Source: Planctomycetota bacterium
Lineage (GTDB): Bacteria; Planctomycetota; MHYJ01; WSZJ01; JACPWG01
Assembly: GCA_016197205.1 (NCBI GenBank)
Contig: JACPWG010000115.1
Coordinates: 1 to 58,352 of the forward strand
Direction of reading: 5' to 3'
DNA: 58,352 nt
The notes under the pieces are model-generated. The model saw only the letters and a list, made by a program, of their open reading frames with translations, had not been told where the DNA came from and did no database searches. The position numbers were made by a program, and so were the translations under genes. Numbering within the stretch: position 1 is the first letter of the stretch; every line of letters starts with the position of its first letter. Positions 32,329 to 41,600 of this stretch are shown here, in pieces.

Positions 32329-33267
32329 TCAGGGCGCGGGGGGGTTCGGGGGGACCGGGTCCGACTCTTCCAGATCGCGCACCGGCGGGAAGAGGAGGAC
32401 GGTGTCCTCGTCGACCGGCGGCGGGCTGGACGGAGGCGTGCCGGGGAGCGGAGCGGCGACGGGAGCGACGGCCTCCGGCGACGGCGCGGGCGCAGGTACG
32501 GGGGGCGCGGCCGGCGGGGCGGGCGGTGACGGCGGGGGCGCGAGCAGGTCGCGCAACAGCCGCTCCGCCCGATAGACCTTGGTCCACGCGTTCTCCCGCA
32601 TCATGCACTGCATGCGCGTCTCTTCGTTGTCGCGCGGCTCGAAGTTCGGCTGGCGGCGCAGGAACTCGCCGTACTCCTCGCGCGCCTTCGACGGCTCCCC
32701 GAGCTCGAAGAAGCAGATCTTCGCCCGCTCGAGCAGCGACTCCACGCGCCGCGCCCTTCGCGCGACCGCTTTGGCGAAAAGCCCTGCGGACCAGGCCTTG
32801 AGGTCTTCGCGCCGCGCCTCGGGGGAGACCTTGAGGAGCCAGTGGAGGGCCGTCCGCATGGCCGGGTAGGACTGGTAGCGGTCGGGATCCAGCTCCAGGG
32901 AGCGCACCAGGTCCTGCAGCAGCAACCCCAGCTCGCCGGCGATCTCGGCCTCGGGCCGGTGCTGGCGTTTTGTTTTTTGCAGCAGACGAAGCCGCGCGAG
33001 GCCGCGCACCTGGAGGAGAACGGGGTCCGCGGGGAGGAGGGCAAGGGCGTCGCTGAAGCAGGCGATGGCTTCCGGGAAAAGATCCTTCTGCAGGTAGTCG
33101 AACCCCTGGAGGGCGCGAAGGCGGGCGTGCGCGCGGACGTTGCCGGGCGGCGGCGGGGCGTCCGCGGGCGGACCGGCCGACGGCGCGCCGGCCGGCGCCG
33201 GGGGACGGCTCGCGTCCGGGTCCGACGCGGGGGGCGGATCGGGGAGCGGGGGGAGGGGGTCAGCCAC
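32329..33267 (-). CDS. TPR-like protein with proline-rich ends
   Basis: A protein of 312 residues with a GTG start four bases after the M20 gene stop, so it is co-transcribed. Residues 1-45 and 245-312 are Pro/Ala-rich and probably disordered. The middle has a TPR-like unit (FDYLQKDLFPEAIACFSDAL, LLPADPVLLQVRGLARLRLL) and further helices. No signal peptide or membrane segment. Function is unknown; the solenoid suggests protein binding. Confidence 0.7.
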   Translation of the reverse strand: MADPLPPLPDPPPASDPDASRPPAPAGAPSAGPPADAPPPPGNVRAHARLRALQGFDYLQKDLFPEAIACFSDALALLPADPVLLQVRGLARLRLLQKTKRQHRPEAEIAGELGLLLQDLVRSLELDPDRYQSYPAMRTALHWLLKVSPEARREDLKAWSAGLFAKAVARRARRVESLLERAKICFFELGEPSKAREEYGEFLRRQPNFEPRDNEETRMQCMMRENAWTKVYRAERLLRDLLAPPPSPPAPPAAPPVPAPAPSPEAVAPVAAPLPGTPPSSPPPVDEDTVLLFPPVRDLEESDPVPPNPPAP

Positions 33268-33270
33268 GGG

Positions 33271-34503
33271 TCACCGCGCCTTCAGGAAATCCTCGACCGC
33301 CCCGACGAGGATCGACAGGCCGATCGGGAGCGCGTCCTCGTCGAGGTCGAAGAGGCCGGAGTGGTGGGGATGCACGATGCCCTTCGCCGGGTTGTTGCAC
33401 CCGACGAAAAAAAAGCAGCCGGGCACGCGTTCGAGGAAGAAGGACATGTCCTCGCCGCCCAGGGTCTGGAGGTGGTCCACAATGCCGGCCGGCGTGACCA
33501 CGGCCTCGGCGGCGCGACGCACGAGCGCGGCCATCTCCCGGTCGTTGACCGTGGGCGGATAGTACGAGGTGTACTTCCATTCGTAGGTCGCGCCCGCGGC
33601 GGCGGTGATCCCCCGGACGATCTCCTCGATGCGGCCGGGGAGGGCGCGGACCAGCTCCCGGTCGAAGGCGCGGAGCGTGCCGAGGAGCGTGACCTTGTTC
33701 GGGATGATGTTGAAGGCCTGCCCTCCGTGGATCGAGCCGACGGACAGGACCACGGGCTGGAGCGGGTCGACCAGCCGGCTCGCGACGGTCTGGAGGGCGA
33801 GGATCACCTGCGCGGCCGTGACGATCGGGTCGACGGTCTGGTGCGGGGCGGCGCCGTGCCCCCCCTTGCCCAGAATGGCCAGCTCGAACTTGTCGGCGCA
33901 GGCGAGCAGCGGGCCCGCGCGCACGCCGACCCGCCCCACGGGCAGGTCGCTCCACACGTGGAGGCCGAAGGCCGCGTCGACGTGAGGGTCCTCGAGGACC
34001 CCTTCCTGGATCATCGGCAGCGCGCCCCCCGGCGACTCCTCGGCCGGCTGGAAGACGAACTTCACGTTGCCGTGGAGCCGCTGTCGCCGCGCGACGAGGG
34101 CGTGGGCTGCGCCGGCGAGGATCGCGGTGTGCGCGTCGTGCCCACAGGCGTGCATGACGCCCGGTATGGTCGACGCATAGGGGACGGCGTTGTCCTCTTG
34201 CAGCGGCAGGGCATCCATGTCCGCGCGAAGCAGCACCGTCGGCCCGGGGTGGTCGCCGCGCAGGAGGCCCACGACCCCGGTCTTAGCCACGCCGGTCTTC
34301 ACTTCCAGCCCCAGGGCCTGGAGCCGGCGGGCGACCTCGGCCGCCGTGCGTCGCTCCTGAAACCCCAGCTCCGGGTGGGCATGGAGGTCCCGGCGCAACG
34401 CGACGACCTCCCCCCGCAGGGCCGCGAGGTCGGGCGGGACCGCGGGCGCGGTCGCCGCCGGGGCGGCGGGAAGGGGGACGGTGGGCATCGCCGCGGACGC
34501 CAT
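33271..34503 (-). CDS. M20-family metal-dependent amidohydrolase
   Basis: A protein of 410 residues. M20D (HipO/IAA-amino-acid hydrolase type) marks: RRDLHAHPELGFQE (37-50), LLRADMDALPLQED (91-104), MHACGHDAHTAIL (117-129; Cys120, His122), FQPAEESPGGA (Glu155-Glu156), and LGGEDMSFFLERVPG with GIVHPHHSGLFDLDE near the end. It should cleave N-acyl or peptide-like amides; the substrate cannot be read. GGAGA precedes the ATG at 34503, and a TATAAT promoter lies at 34534-34563. A run of eight A (33407-33414) encodes Phe-Phe-Phe. Confidence 0.92.
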   Translation of the reverse strand: MASAAMPTVPLPAAPAATAPAVPPDLAALRGEVVALRRDLHAHPELGFQERRTAAEVARRLQALGLEVKTGVAKTGVVGLLRGDHPGPTVLLRADMDALPLQEDNAVPYASTIPGVMHACGHDAHTAILAGAAHALVARRQRLHGNVKFVFQPAEESPGGALPMIQEGVLEDPHVDAAFGLHVWSDLPVGRVGVRAGPLLACADKFELAILGKGGHGAAPHQTVDPIVTAAQVILALQTVASRLVDPLQPVVLSVGSIHGGQAFNIIPNKVTLLGTLRAFDRELVRALPGRIEEIVRGITAAAGATYEWKYTSYYPPTVNDREMAALVRRAAEAVVTPAGIVDHLQTLGGEDMSFFLERVPGCFFFVGCNNPAKGIVHPHHSGLFDLDEDALPIGLSILVGAVEDFLKAR

Positions 34504-34533
34504 GCGTTGCAAGTCTCCGAGTGGGAAAACGGC

Positions 34534-34563
34534 ATTATACGGGGACCGGCCTCGGTTTGGCAA
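34534..34563 (-). promoter_or_regulatory. Sigma70-type promoter of the M20 amidohydrolase gene
   Basis: Minus strand: TTGCCA (34558-34563), an 18-nt spacer and TATAAT (34534-34539). The leader is about 25 nt. Confidence 0.6.
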
Positions 34564-34571
34564 CGATCCGA

Positions 34572-34778
34572 GGGATTGCTGATTGCTGATTGACGGGAGA
34601 CGATGAACCGTGCGAGCGGTAGTCGGTCCCGAAACGTGAAGCGCAGCGCGCTTTCGACGCCTCGTAGCCCTGCGCGCTCGAAATTCGCGATCCTCCCCCA
34701 CACCCCGCTCGAGCCGGCACGCCGCCCTGCATCGGCCATTCCGTGTTCGCCCCCCCAAAATCAGCAATCAGCAATCCC
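34572..34778. repeat. Inverted repeat with GGGATTGCTGATTGCTGATT arms
   Basis: Perfect 20-bp arms at 34572-34591 and 34759-34778, 167 bp apart, between two divergent genes. The same unit (ATTGCTGATT) recurs at 49652-49680 next to the flavin oxidoreductase gene. The interior is noncoding. Confidence 0.7.
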
Positions 34779-34789
34779 AGTGAATCCCC

Positions 34790-34817
34790 TTGACCCTCCC
34801 CGCCACGGCGTTAGAAT
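34790..34817 (+). promoter_or_regulatory. Sigma70-type promoter of the SSADH gene
   Basis: TTGACC (34790-34795), a 16-nt spacer and TAGAAT (34812-34817). The leader of about 55 nt ends in GGAGGACCTGCGAGCG before the ATG at 34880. Confidence 0.6.
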
Positions 34818-34879
34818 GAAGGGCTACCCCGGACACTGCCGGAACGGTCCCGGTTGGGTCGATGGAGGACCTGCGAGCG

Positions 34880-36325
34880 ATGAGCTCGGAAACCAACCTC
34901 ATGTACGTGGACGGCCACTGGGTCGAGGCCGACAGCGGGAAGCATTTCGAAGTCAAGAACCCCGCGAACGGCGAAGTGGTCGGCACGGCCCCCTCCGGCG
35001 GCTGGGCCGAGGCGCGCCGGGCCGTGGTCGCCGCCGCCCGCGCCTTCCCCGCCTGGGCCGCCCTCCCCGCCAAGGAGCGCTGCAACCTGCTCCTCCATGT
35101 CGGCTACGAGATGCAGGCCCGCAAGGAGCAGCTCGCCCGCCTCGTCACGCTCGAGGAGGGGAAGCCCCTCGCCGAGGCCGAGGCCGAAGTCCTCTACGCC
35201 GCCGAGTTCCTCACGTGGAGCGCGGAGGAGGCGAAACGGGTCCCGGGGGAGATGATCCCGGCCTCCGTCGCCAACAAGCGCATCCTCGTCCTCCGGCAGC
35301 CGATCGGCGTGGTCGCCGCGATCACGCCCTGGAACTTCCCCTTCGCCATGATCACCCGGAAGATCGGGCCCGCGCTCGCCGCCGGCTGCACGGTCGTCGT
35401 CAAGCCCGCCGAGCAGACCCCGCTCTCCGCCATGGCGCTCTTCCGCCTCTTCGAAGAGGCGGGCTTCCCCGCGGGCGCCGTGAATCTCGTGACCGGCGAC
35501 CCCGCGGAGATCGGCAAGGAGTTCCTCTCGAACCCGCAGGTCCGGAAGCTCAGCTTCACGGGCTCCACCGAGGTCGGCAAGCTGCTCATGCGCGGGGCGG
35601 CCGAGCAGGTGAAGCGGCTTTCCCTCGAGCTCGGCGGCCACGCCCCGTTCATCGTCTTCGAGGACGCGGACCTGGATCGCGCGGTCGACGGGCTCGTGGC
35701 GTGCAAGTTCCGGAACGCCGGGCAGACCTGCATCTGCGCGAACCGCGTCTTCGTGCAGGAGCCGGTCTTCAACGCCTTCTCCGCCAAGCTGGCGGACAAG
35801 GTGCGCCTGCTCAAGGTCGGCAACGGCCTGGAGCCCGGCGTCCAGCTCGGCCCGCTCATCGACGAGCCCGCGCTCGCGAAGGTCCGCGCGCACGTCGACG
35901 ACGCCGTCCGCAAAGGCGCGAAGGCCCTCTGTGGCGGCCGTCCGCGCCTCGACGGGGACTTCGGGAAGGGGCATTTCTTCGAGCCCACCGTCCTCACGAA
36001 CGTCAACACCGAAATGAAAATCGCGGTCGAGGAGACCTTCGGGCCGGTCGCCCCGCTCATCCCCTTCCGCTCGGAGGAGGAGGTGCTGGCGAAGGCGAAC
36101 AACACGCCCTACGGGCTCGCCGCCTACTTCTACACGCGCGACGCGTCTCGTCTCTTCCGCGTCATGGAAAAGCTCGAGTACGGCATCGTGGGCGCGAACG
36201 ACCCCGCGCCGGCCGTCCCGCAGGCCCCCTTCGGCGGGTACAAGGAGAGCGGGCTCGGCCGCGAGGGGGGGCGCTACGCGCTCGAGGAATACGTCGAAAT
36301 CAAGAACGTCTCGATTGCAATCTAG
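34880..36325 (+). CDS. gabD: NAD(P)-dependent succinate-semialdehyde dehydrogenase type
   Basis: A protein of 481 residues oxidising an aldehyde, by family succinate semialdehyde, to the acid with NAD(P). ITPWNFPFAMITRK (148-161), Lys175 in VVVKPAEQTPLSA, FTGSTEVGK (226-234), general base Glu250 in LELGGHAPFIV, nucleophile Cys284 in NAGQTCICANR, and EETFGPVAPLIPF near 390. LEEGKPLAEA and ICANR favour the GabD group over other aldehyde dehydrogenases. The start at 34880 is preferred to 34862, because GGAGG lies 11 bases upstream of it. It is followed after 9 bp by an ArsC-like gene. Confidence 0.92.
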   Translation: MSSETNLMYVDGHWVEADSGKHFEVKNPANGEVVGTAPSGGWAEARRAVVAAARAFPAWAALPAKERCNLLLHVGYEMQARKEQLARLVTLEEGKPLAEAEAEVLYAAEFLTWSAEEAKRVPGEMIPASVANKRILVLRQPIGVVAAITPWNFPFAMITRKIGPALAAGCTVVVKPAEQTPLSAMALFRLFEEAGFPAGAVNLVTGDPAEIGKEFLSNPQVRKLSFTGSTEVGKLLMRGAAEQVKRLSLELGGHAPFIVFEDADLDRAVDGLVACKFRNAGQTCICANRVFVQEPVFNAFSAKLADKVRLLKVGNGLEPGVQLGPLIDEPALAKVRAHVDDAVRKGAKALCGGRPRLDGDFGKGHFFEPTVLTNVNTEMKIAVEETFGPVAPLIPFRSEEEVLAKANNTPYGLAAYFYTRDASRLFRVMEKLEYGIVGANDPAPAVPQAPFGGYKESGLGREGGRYALEEYVEIKNVSIAI

Positions 36326-36334
36326 GGGGCTGCC

Positions 36335-36685
36335 TTGGGCGAAGCCATTCAGCTCTATTGGAAACCGACGTGCGTGGGCTGCCGACGGGCGCGCTGGTTC
36401 CTGCAGGACCTTGGCGTCGCCTTCGACGAGCGGGACGTCATCAAGAACCCGCTGACGCTCGAAGAACTGGACAAGCTGATCGGCGGCGCCAACCCCGTCG
36501 ATTTCCTGAGCCCCAAAAACCCCAAAGTGAAAGCCAAGGGGTATATCCAGAATCCGCCGCCGCGGGCCGAGCTCCTCTCGCTCCTCGCCGCGGACGCCAA
36601 CCTGTTGCGACGGCCGATCGTGACCGTCGGCGCGAAGCTGGTGGTCGGCTGGGACGAGAAGCAGCTCAAGGCGCTGCTGGCATAG
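36335..36685 (+). CDS. ArsC/Spx-family thioredoxin-fold protein
   Basis: A protein of 116 residues with a TTG start behind AGGGGG. IQLYWKPTCVGCRRAR holds a CxxC (Cys13, Cys16) at the thioredoxin position; GVAFDERDVIKNPLTLEEL and RRPIVTVGAKLVVGWDEKQL are typical of ArsC-related proteins (YffB/Spx/glutaredoxin-like). It may reduce a disulphide or act as a redox regulator. The Arg cluster of true arsenate reductases is not obvious, so arsenate reduction is not claimed. Probably co-transcribed with gabD. Confidence 0.82.
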   Translation: MGEAIQLYWKPTCVGCRRARWFLQDLGVAFDERDVIKNPLTLEELDKLIGGANPVDFLSPKNPKVKAKGYIQNPPPRAELLSLLAADANLLRRPIVTVGAKLVVGWDEKQLKALLA

Positions 36686-36777
36686 GGCCCCCCCCTTCCC
36701 GCAGGCCGGCGTTTCGAGCGCCGCCGACCCCCTCCCGGAAACACCCCTGACGGGCCGCTCGCGCGGCGACGAGGCCC

Positions 36778-38199
36778 ATGACGACCGGCGGCGAATCCCA
36801 CAGGACGGACGAAGAGGAGGAGGACGGCGCGGCGAGCGGTGACGCCGGCGGCGCGGGCGCGGGCCAGGGGGCCGCGGCGGCGGACGTCTCGAAGCTCTTC
36901 GAGGCGGCGCGCCGGCTCTTCAAGGACGGCGACGCCTCGGCCGCGTTCGTCACGCTCAAGCACGCCTTCGCCCGCGACGCCGGCTTCGCCCGACTCTACC
37001 CCCTGGCCGCCGAGGTCGCGGACTCCCTGGGGTTTTCACCGGAGTCCCGCCTTTTCCGGCGGCTCGCAAAAGCCCCGCGGGACCCGTATCTTTTTTTCGG
37101 GCTGGGCATGCACTTCTTCCGGCAGAACGACGCCGAGCTGGCGCTCCCGTTCTTCCGGCAGGCCCTCACCCTCAACCCGCCCGACGAAGACCTCGTTTTC
37201 CAGGCGATCCGGCATCTCGGCTACGCCAACCAGGGGGCGGGTCGGTTCGACGAAGCGGTCGTCCACCTGGAGAAGCTCGTGGCCGCGGAAAGGGACGACC
37301 GGGGCGACCTGCTCTCGCTCGCGGAGTGCCTGATCGCCGAGCGCCGTGCCGCCCGCGCGGAGGAGATCCTCGCGCGGCTCGACGGCCGCGGGCCCGGCGA
37401 CGAAGAAGAGGCGGACCGGTCGGGGGAGCTGGGACGGATGCTGGACAGGCTCCGGGAATTCCCCGAGGACGGCGACCTTGGGCTCCGGGAGTGGCACTAC
37501 GTCCAGCATCGGGGCGTGCTGCTCGACCTGTTCCAGGACCCGCGCCCCGCCGGCGGCCGGTTCGTCGCCGTCTGGCTCACCGTCCCGATGGTGGCCCGCG
37601 TCCTCGTCGCCGCGCGCGAGCTCCTCCGGGACCGCGGGCTCGCCATCCGCCGCGTGCTCCGGGCGGGCGAACGCGCGGGCCCGCTGGCGGGGGCCTTCGC
37701 GGGGATGCTGGGCGTCTCGTGCATCCGCTGGGAGGAGCGCGCCTCGGCGCCCCCGACGGAGGGCGCCGGCGCGGACCTGGTCGTGGCCACCCACTCGGAA
37801 GACCTCGGGCCGATGTGCGAGCAACTCTACCCCGTCGACGGCGGGCTCGTCCTCTACGCGCATTGTCTGCAATGGACCTACGACCAGCCGGTCCTGCCCG
37901 AGCTCTGCGGCCTCATGGCGCAGATGGCGAAGATGCCCTGGGAGGACCGGCTGCGCGTGGCCGAGGAGTCGGACGGCGGACGCAAGGTCGTGAAGCTCCC
38001 GCCCGATGCCCGCGCCGCCGAGGAGATCGCGGCCGGCCTGCTCGCGGAAATCGGCAAGACCGAGGTCGGGGACGCGACCCGCGAGCTTGTCGCGGCCTAT
38101 CGAGCGCGAAAGGACCTCCTCCTGGGCTCCCGTCGTCCCGGCGATCGTCGTCGCATGTTCTTCGCCGCCTCGCCCATCGGCGGTGTCCGGTTCGGGTAG
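36778..38199 (+). CDS. TPR-module protein paralogous to the N-terminus of the giant kinase
   Basis: A protein of 473 residues. An acidic low-complexity start (1-35) is followed by a TPR module (about 38-205): LFEAARRLFKDGDASAAFV, PYLFFGLGMHFFRQNDAELA, LPFFRQALTLNPPDEDLVF, GDLLSLAECLIAERRAARAE. The same order and wording (LFFALGMHFTRHERPELGLPFF; ADLAECLL) is found at the N-terminus of the next gene, so the two share a duplicated module. Residues 230-400 form a globular domain I do not recognise (GGRFVAVWLTVPMVARVLVA; VLYAHCLQWTYDQPVLPELC). A run of seven T at 37091-37097 encodes part of LFFGLG. Confidence 0.75.
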   Translation: MTTGGESHRTDEEEEDGAASGDAGGAGAGQGAAAADVSKLFEAARRLFKDGDASAAFVTLKHAFARDAGFARLYPLAAEVADSLGFSPESRLFRRLAKAPRDPYLFFGLGMHFFRQNDAELALPFFRQALTLNPPDEDLVFQAIRHLGYANQGAGRFDEAVVHLEKLVAAERDDRGDLLSLAECLIAERRAARAEEILARLDGRGPGDEEEADRSGELGRMLDRLREFPEDGDLGLREWHYVQHRGVLLDLFQDPRPAGGRFVAVWLTVPMVARVLVAARELLRDRGLAIRRVLRAGERAGPLAGAFAGMLGVSCIRWEERASAPPTEGAGADLVVATHSEDLGPMCEQLYPVDGGLVLYAHCLQWTYDQPVLPELCGLMAQMAKMPWEDRLRVAEESDGGRKVVKLPPDARAAEEIAAGLLAEIGKTEVGDATRELVAAYRARKDLLLGSRRPGDRRRMFFAASPIGGVRFG

Positions 38200-38618
38200 G
38201 TCGTGTGGGGGGGCCTGCCCGAAATCGAGCATCAAAGAAGCCACGGATTTCCCAGGGCAGCCGCTGGCCGCAACCGAAGGGACGAGCCACCGAAAACGCC
38301 GAAGACACCGAAATGCGAAACTCTTGCGAAGCGATGGGCGCAGCCGTTCCGAACCGCGACCGTGAGGAAGCGGTCTCAGCGCGTCTTTCGGATCCCTCGG
38401 GGTCAGTCCCGCGTGCAATCGACGAAGAACGTGGACAGCCCGAGTTGAGAATTGAGGCTTGAGTCTTCATGGAGACTTGAGCCTTGGAAATTGAGAATTC
38501 GTCCCACACGCACCTTCGCTCGCGGGGGACCCCCGGTTCGACCGCTTTGGGTTTTGGCCGCGAGCACCGACGTGGCCCTTGGCCCTTCGCCCTTGGCCCT
38601 TCATCGTTGAGACTCCCC
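38200..38618. repeat. Spacer with repeat families C and D
   Basis: It holds a family D piece (GCCACGGATTTCCCAGGGCA to CACCGAAATGCG, 38230-38316), an inverted family C copy (38343-38404), then short TTGAGCCTTGGAAATTGAG and GCCCTTGGCCCTTCG iterations up to 38607. No gene is supported. Confidence 0.6.
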
Positions 38619-41600
38619 TTGTCCCCCTCCTTCCCGCCTCTCGACCCGCCCATCCCCCTCTCCCCCGACCAGGCCGACCGCGCCCGCCGGGAGGCCGAAG
38701 CGCTGCTGCGCGCGGGAGACGCCGCGGGCGCTCTCCAGGTGCTCCGTCCGGCCTTCGCCCGCGAGCCCGCCCTCTTCCTGCTGTACCCCGTCGCCGCGGA
38801 CGCCGCCGCCGCTCTGGGCCTCACGAACGAAGCCCAGCTCTTCCGGAAAATCCCCGTATCCGCTCCGGATCCGTGGCTTTTTTTTGCGCTCGGGATGCAC
38901 TTCACCCGGCACGAGCGACCGGAGCTGGGCCTCCCGTTCTTCGAGCACGTCGTCCGGCTGAACCCGGAGGACGAAGAGGTCGCCACGCGCGCGCGCCGCT
39001 ACGTCGGGCTCGCGCTCCAGTGGACGGGCAGGCCCGCGGAAGCGTCGCGGTGGCTGGAAGCGCTCGCCGCCGCCGGCCTTGCCGACGGACCCGATCGAGC
39101 GGACCTCGCGGAATGCCTCCTGTCCACCGGGGCCGGGGACCGGGCCGCGACGGTCTTGCGGCAGGAGGCGCCGGCGACCGACCTGCCCGCCGCGTCCGTG
39201 CCCGCCGCCCTTCCCGTACCGGGCCACTCCCGCTTCGAACCGACCCGCGTCCCCGCGGAGCCCCTGGAGACGCTGGACGATCGCCGCCCCTCCGGCGTGC
39301 TCCCCTCCGGTCTCCTGGGGACGTCCCCGGAGTCGGGCGGCCGCCCCTTCGGCCGCTACCGGCTCCTCGACGTGCTGGGGCAGGGCGGCATGGGCACCGT
39401 CTGGCGGGCGTGGGACTCGGAGCTGCGCCGCGTCGTGGCCCTCAAACAGATCTCCGGCGACGGCACCCCGGGGGAGGCGCAAGTCGAACGCTTCCTCCGG
39501 GAGGCCCGGCTCGCCGCGCGCTTGCGCCACCCCGGCATCGTCCCCGTCTACGACGTCGGCGTGCACGAAGGGCGGCGTTTCTACACCGCCGAGTACGTGG
39601 TCGGCCGCCCGTTGGACGCGCTGCTCCGTGCCCCGGTCCCGCTGCGACAGGCCCTGCAGTGGACGAAAGAGGTCGCCGAAGCGCTCGACTACGCGCACGG
39701 CGAGGGCGTGGTGCACCGGGACGTGAAGCCGGGCAACGTCCTTGTGGACGACGCGGGACGCGCGCACGTCATGGACTTCGGCCTGGCGAAGGCCGTGGGC
39801 GTGACGACCGCGGGAGCGGCGGCGGGGGACGGCCAGGCTCCGCCCCCCGCGGAAGAGCTCCGGCTCACGCGCAGCGGCGACATCCTGGGCACGCCGGCCT
39901 ACATGAGCCCGGAGCAGGCCCGCGGCGAGACGAACGCCCTCGGTCCCCCAGGAGATCAGTTCTCGCTCGGCGCGACGCTCTACCACCTCCTCACGGGACG
40001 GCCCCCCTTCCCGCACGCGGGCCTGCTCGAACTCCTGACGGCCATCACCGGAAACGCGCCGGAGCCGCCCTCGAGGCTGCGACCGGACCTTCCCCGTGAC
40101 GTCGAGACGATCGTGCTTCGCGCGCTCGAAAAAGAGCCCGGCCGGAGATACCCGTCGATGGGCGAGTTCGCCCGCGACCTCGGGCGCTTCCTGGAGGGGG
40201 AACCGATCCGCGCCCGGCCGGAAGCCTGGCCCTCGCGCCTGGCACGGCGGGCGCAAAAGCGGCGAGGGCTGCTGCTCTGCGCCTGCGGAGCGGCGGCCGT
40301 CGCGGCCGTGCTCGCGACCTACGGCTTCGGCGCAAGGCGCCGCGCCGCCGAGTCGGACGCGGCGGCGGCGCTCGCGAAACAGGCGGAGGCCCGCGCGGCG
40401 GCGGGCCTGCGAAAAGGGCTGCTGGCGCAGGAGGTGCTTGCCCGCTGGGCCCGTCTCGCGGAGCCGATCCGCGGGATGGAGCGCTGGTACTACGACTCGA
40501 CGCTCAGTCCGGAGGAACGGAGAGGCGGAGCCGCCGCGGCCTGGGGCCGTGTGGACGAGTTCCTGCGACGCACGCCGCAGGACGAGACGTCCCAGGCGAC
40601 CATGAAGGCCCTCGGCGGCTGGGCGCGACGTCTCGCGGGCTACGAGGACGAAGGCCTGGCGTGGATGCGAGCCGCGTCCGACCTCGACCCCGACCTGCCG
40701 TACGGCGCGGCGATGGAAGCGATGGCCTGCCTCTCCGACCTGCTCGCGGGCCAGGTGCTCCCCCTCATGGCCACGGGGGTCGGCGGCATCGAGCTGGCGG
40801 ACCCCGCGCAGGAGAGCGCCGGGACCGCGGCGCTTCGTCGACGGATCGAGGGCCTGCTCCAGCGCGCCGCGGCGCCCGGTCGCATTTGGGGCGACGGCCT
40901 CGAACGGGATTTCCGCCGCGCGCTCTCCGGCATTCGGGCCCTGCAAGACGGCCGCTACGCGGAGGCGGAAGCCGCGCTCTCGGACGTCGGCGAGACGGCG
41001 GTCGTCCAGGTCCTGGAAACCGACCTCCTTTTTTTGCGCGCGAAGGCCCGGTTCGCGCTCGGTCGCTACGAAGCCGCCGGCCGGGATCTTGCGGAGGTGT
41101 CGAAGGCGCGTCCCAACCAGGCGTGCGTGCTTTTCCAAGCGGGGCAGCTCGCCGTCGCCACGGCGCTGGAGCTCGAGCGCACGGGCGGAGATCCCCGCGA
41201 CGCGTATCGGCAGGCGGCGCGTCGCTTCGGCGAGGTGCTGGAGCGGCGCCTCGGCGACATCGCCGCCTTGAACAACCGCGGCGCCGTGTGGCTCGCGCTG
41301 GGTGACAACCTCTCCGGGCGCGGTGAGGACGCGCAGCAGCCGTACGAGCAGGCCCTGCGCGACTTTTCGCTGACGGCGAAGCTGCTGCCCGGCGACGCGG
41401 TCCTCGCGTACAATCTGGGGGGCGCGCTCCTGCGCGCGGCGGACCAGGAGGCCGCCCGGGGACAGGACCCCGACCCGACGTTCGCGCGCGCGCTGGCCGA
41501 GCTGGACCGGGCGCTGGAACTGGCCCCGGGGCTCAATCGGGCGCGCGACCTGCGAGGCTACGTCCGCACGCGGGTCGGCGAGCGCTGCGCCGAGCGGGGG

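Noticed and set aside
32219..32575. Gly-rich + frame of 118 codons after the last receiver.
   Set aside because: It is the shadow of the Pro/Ala-rich C-terminus of the minus-strand TPR-like gene.
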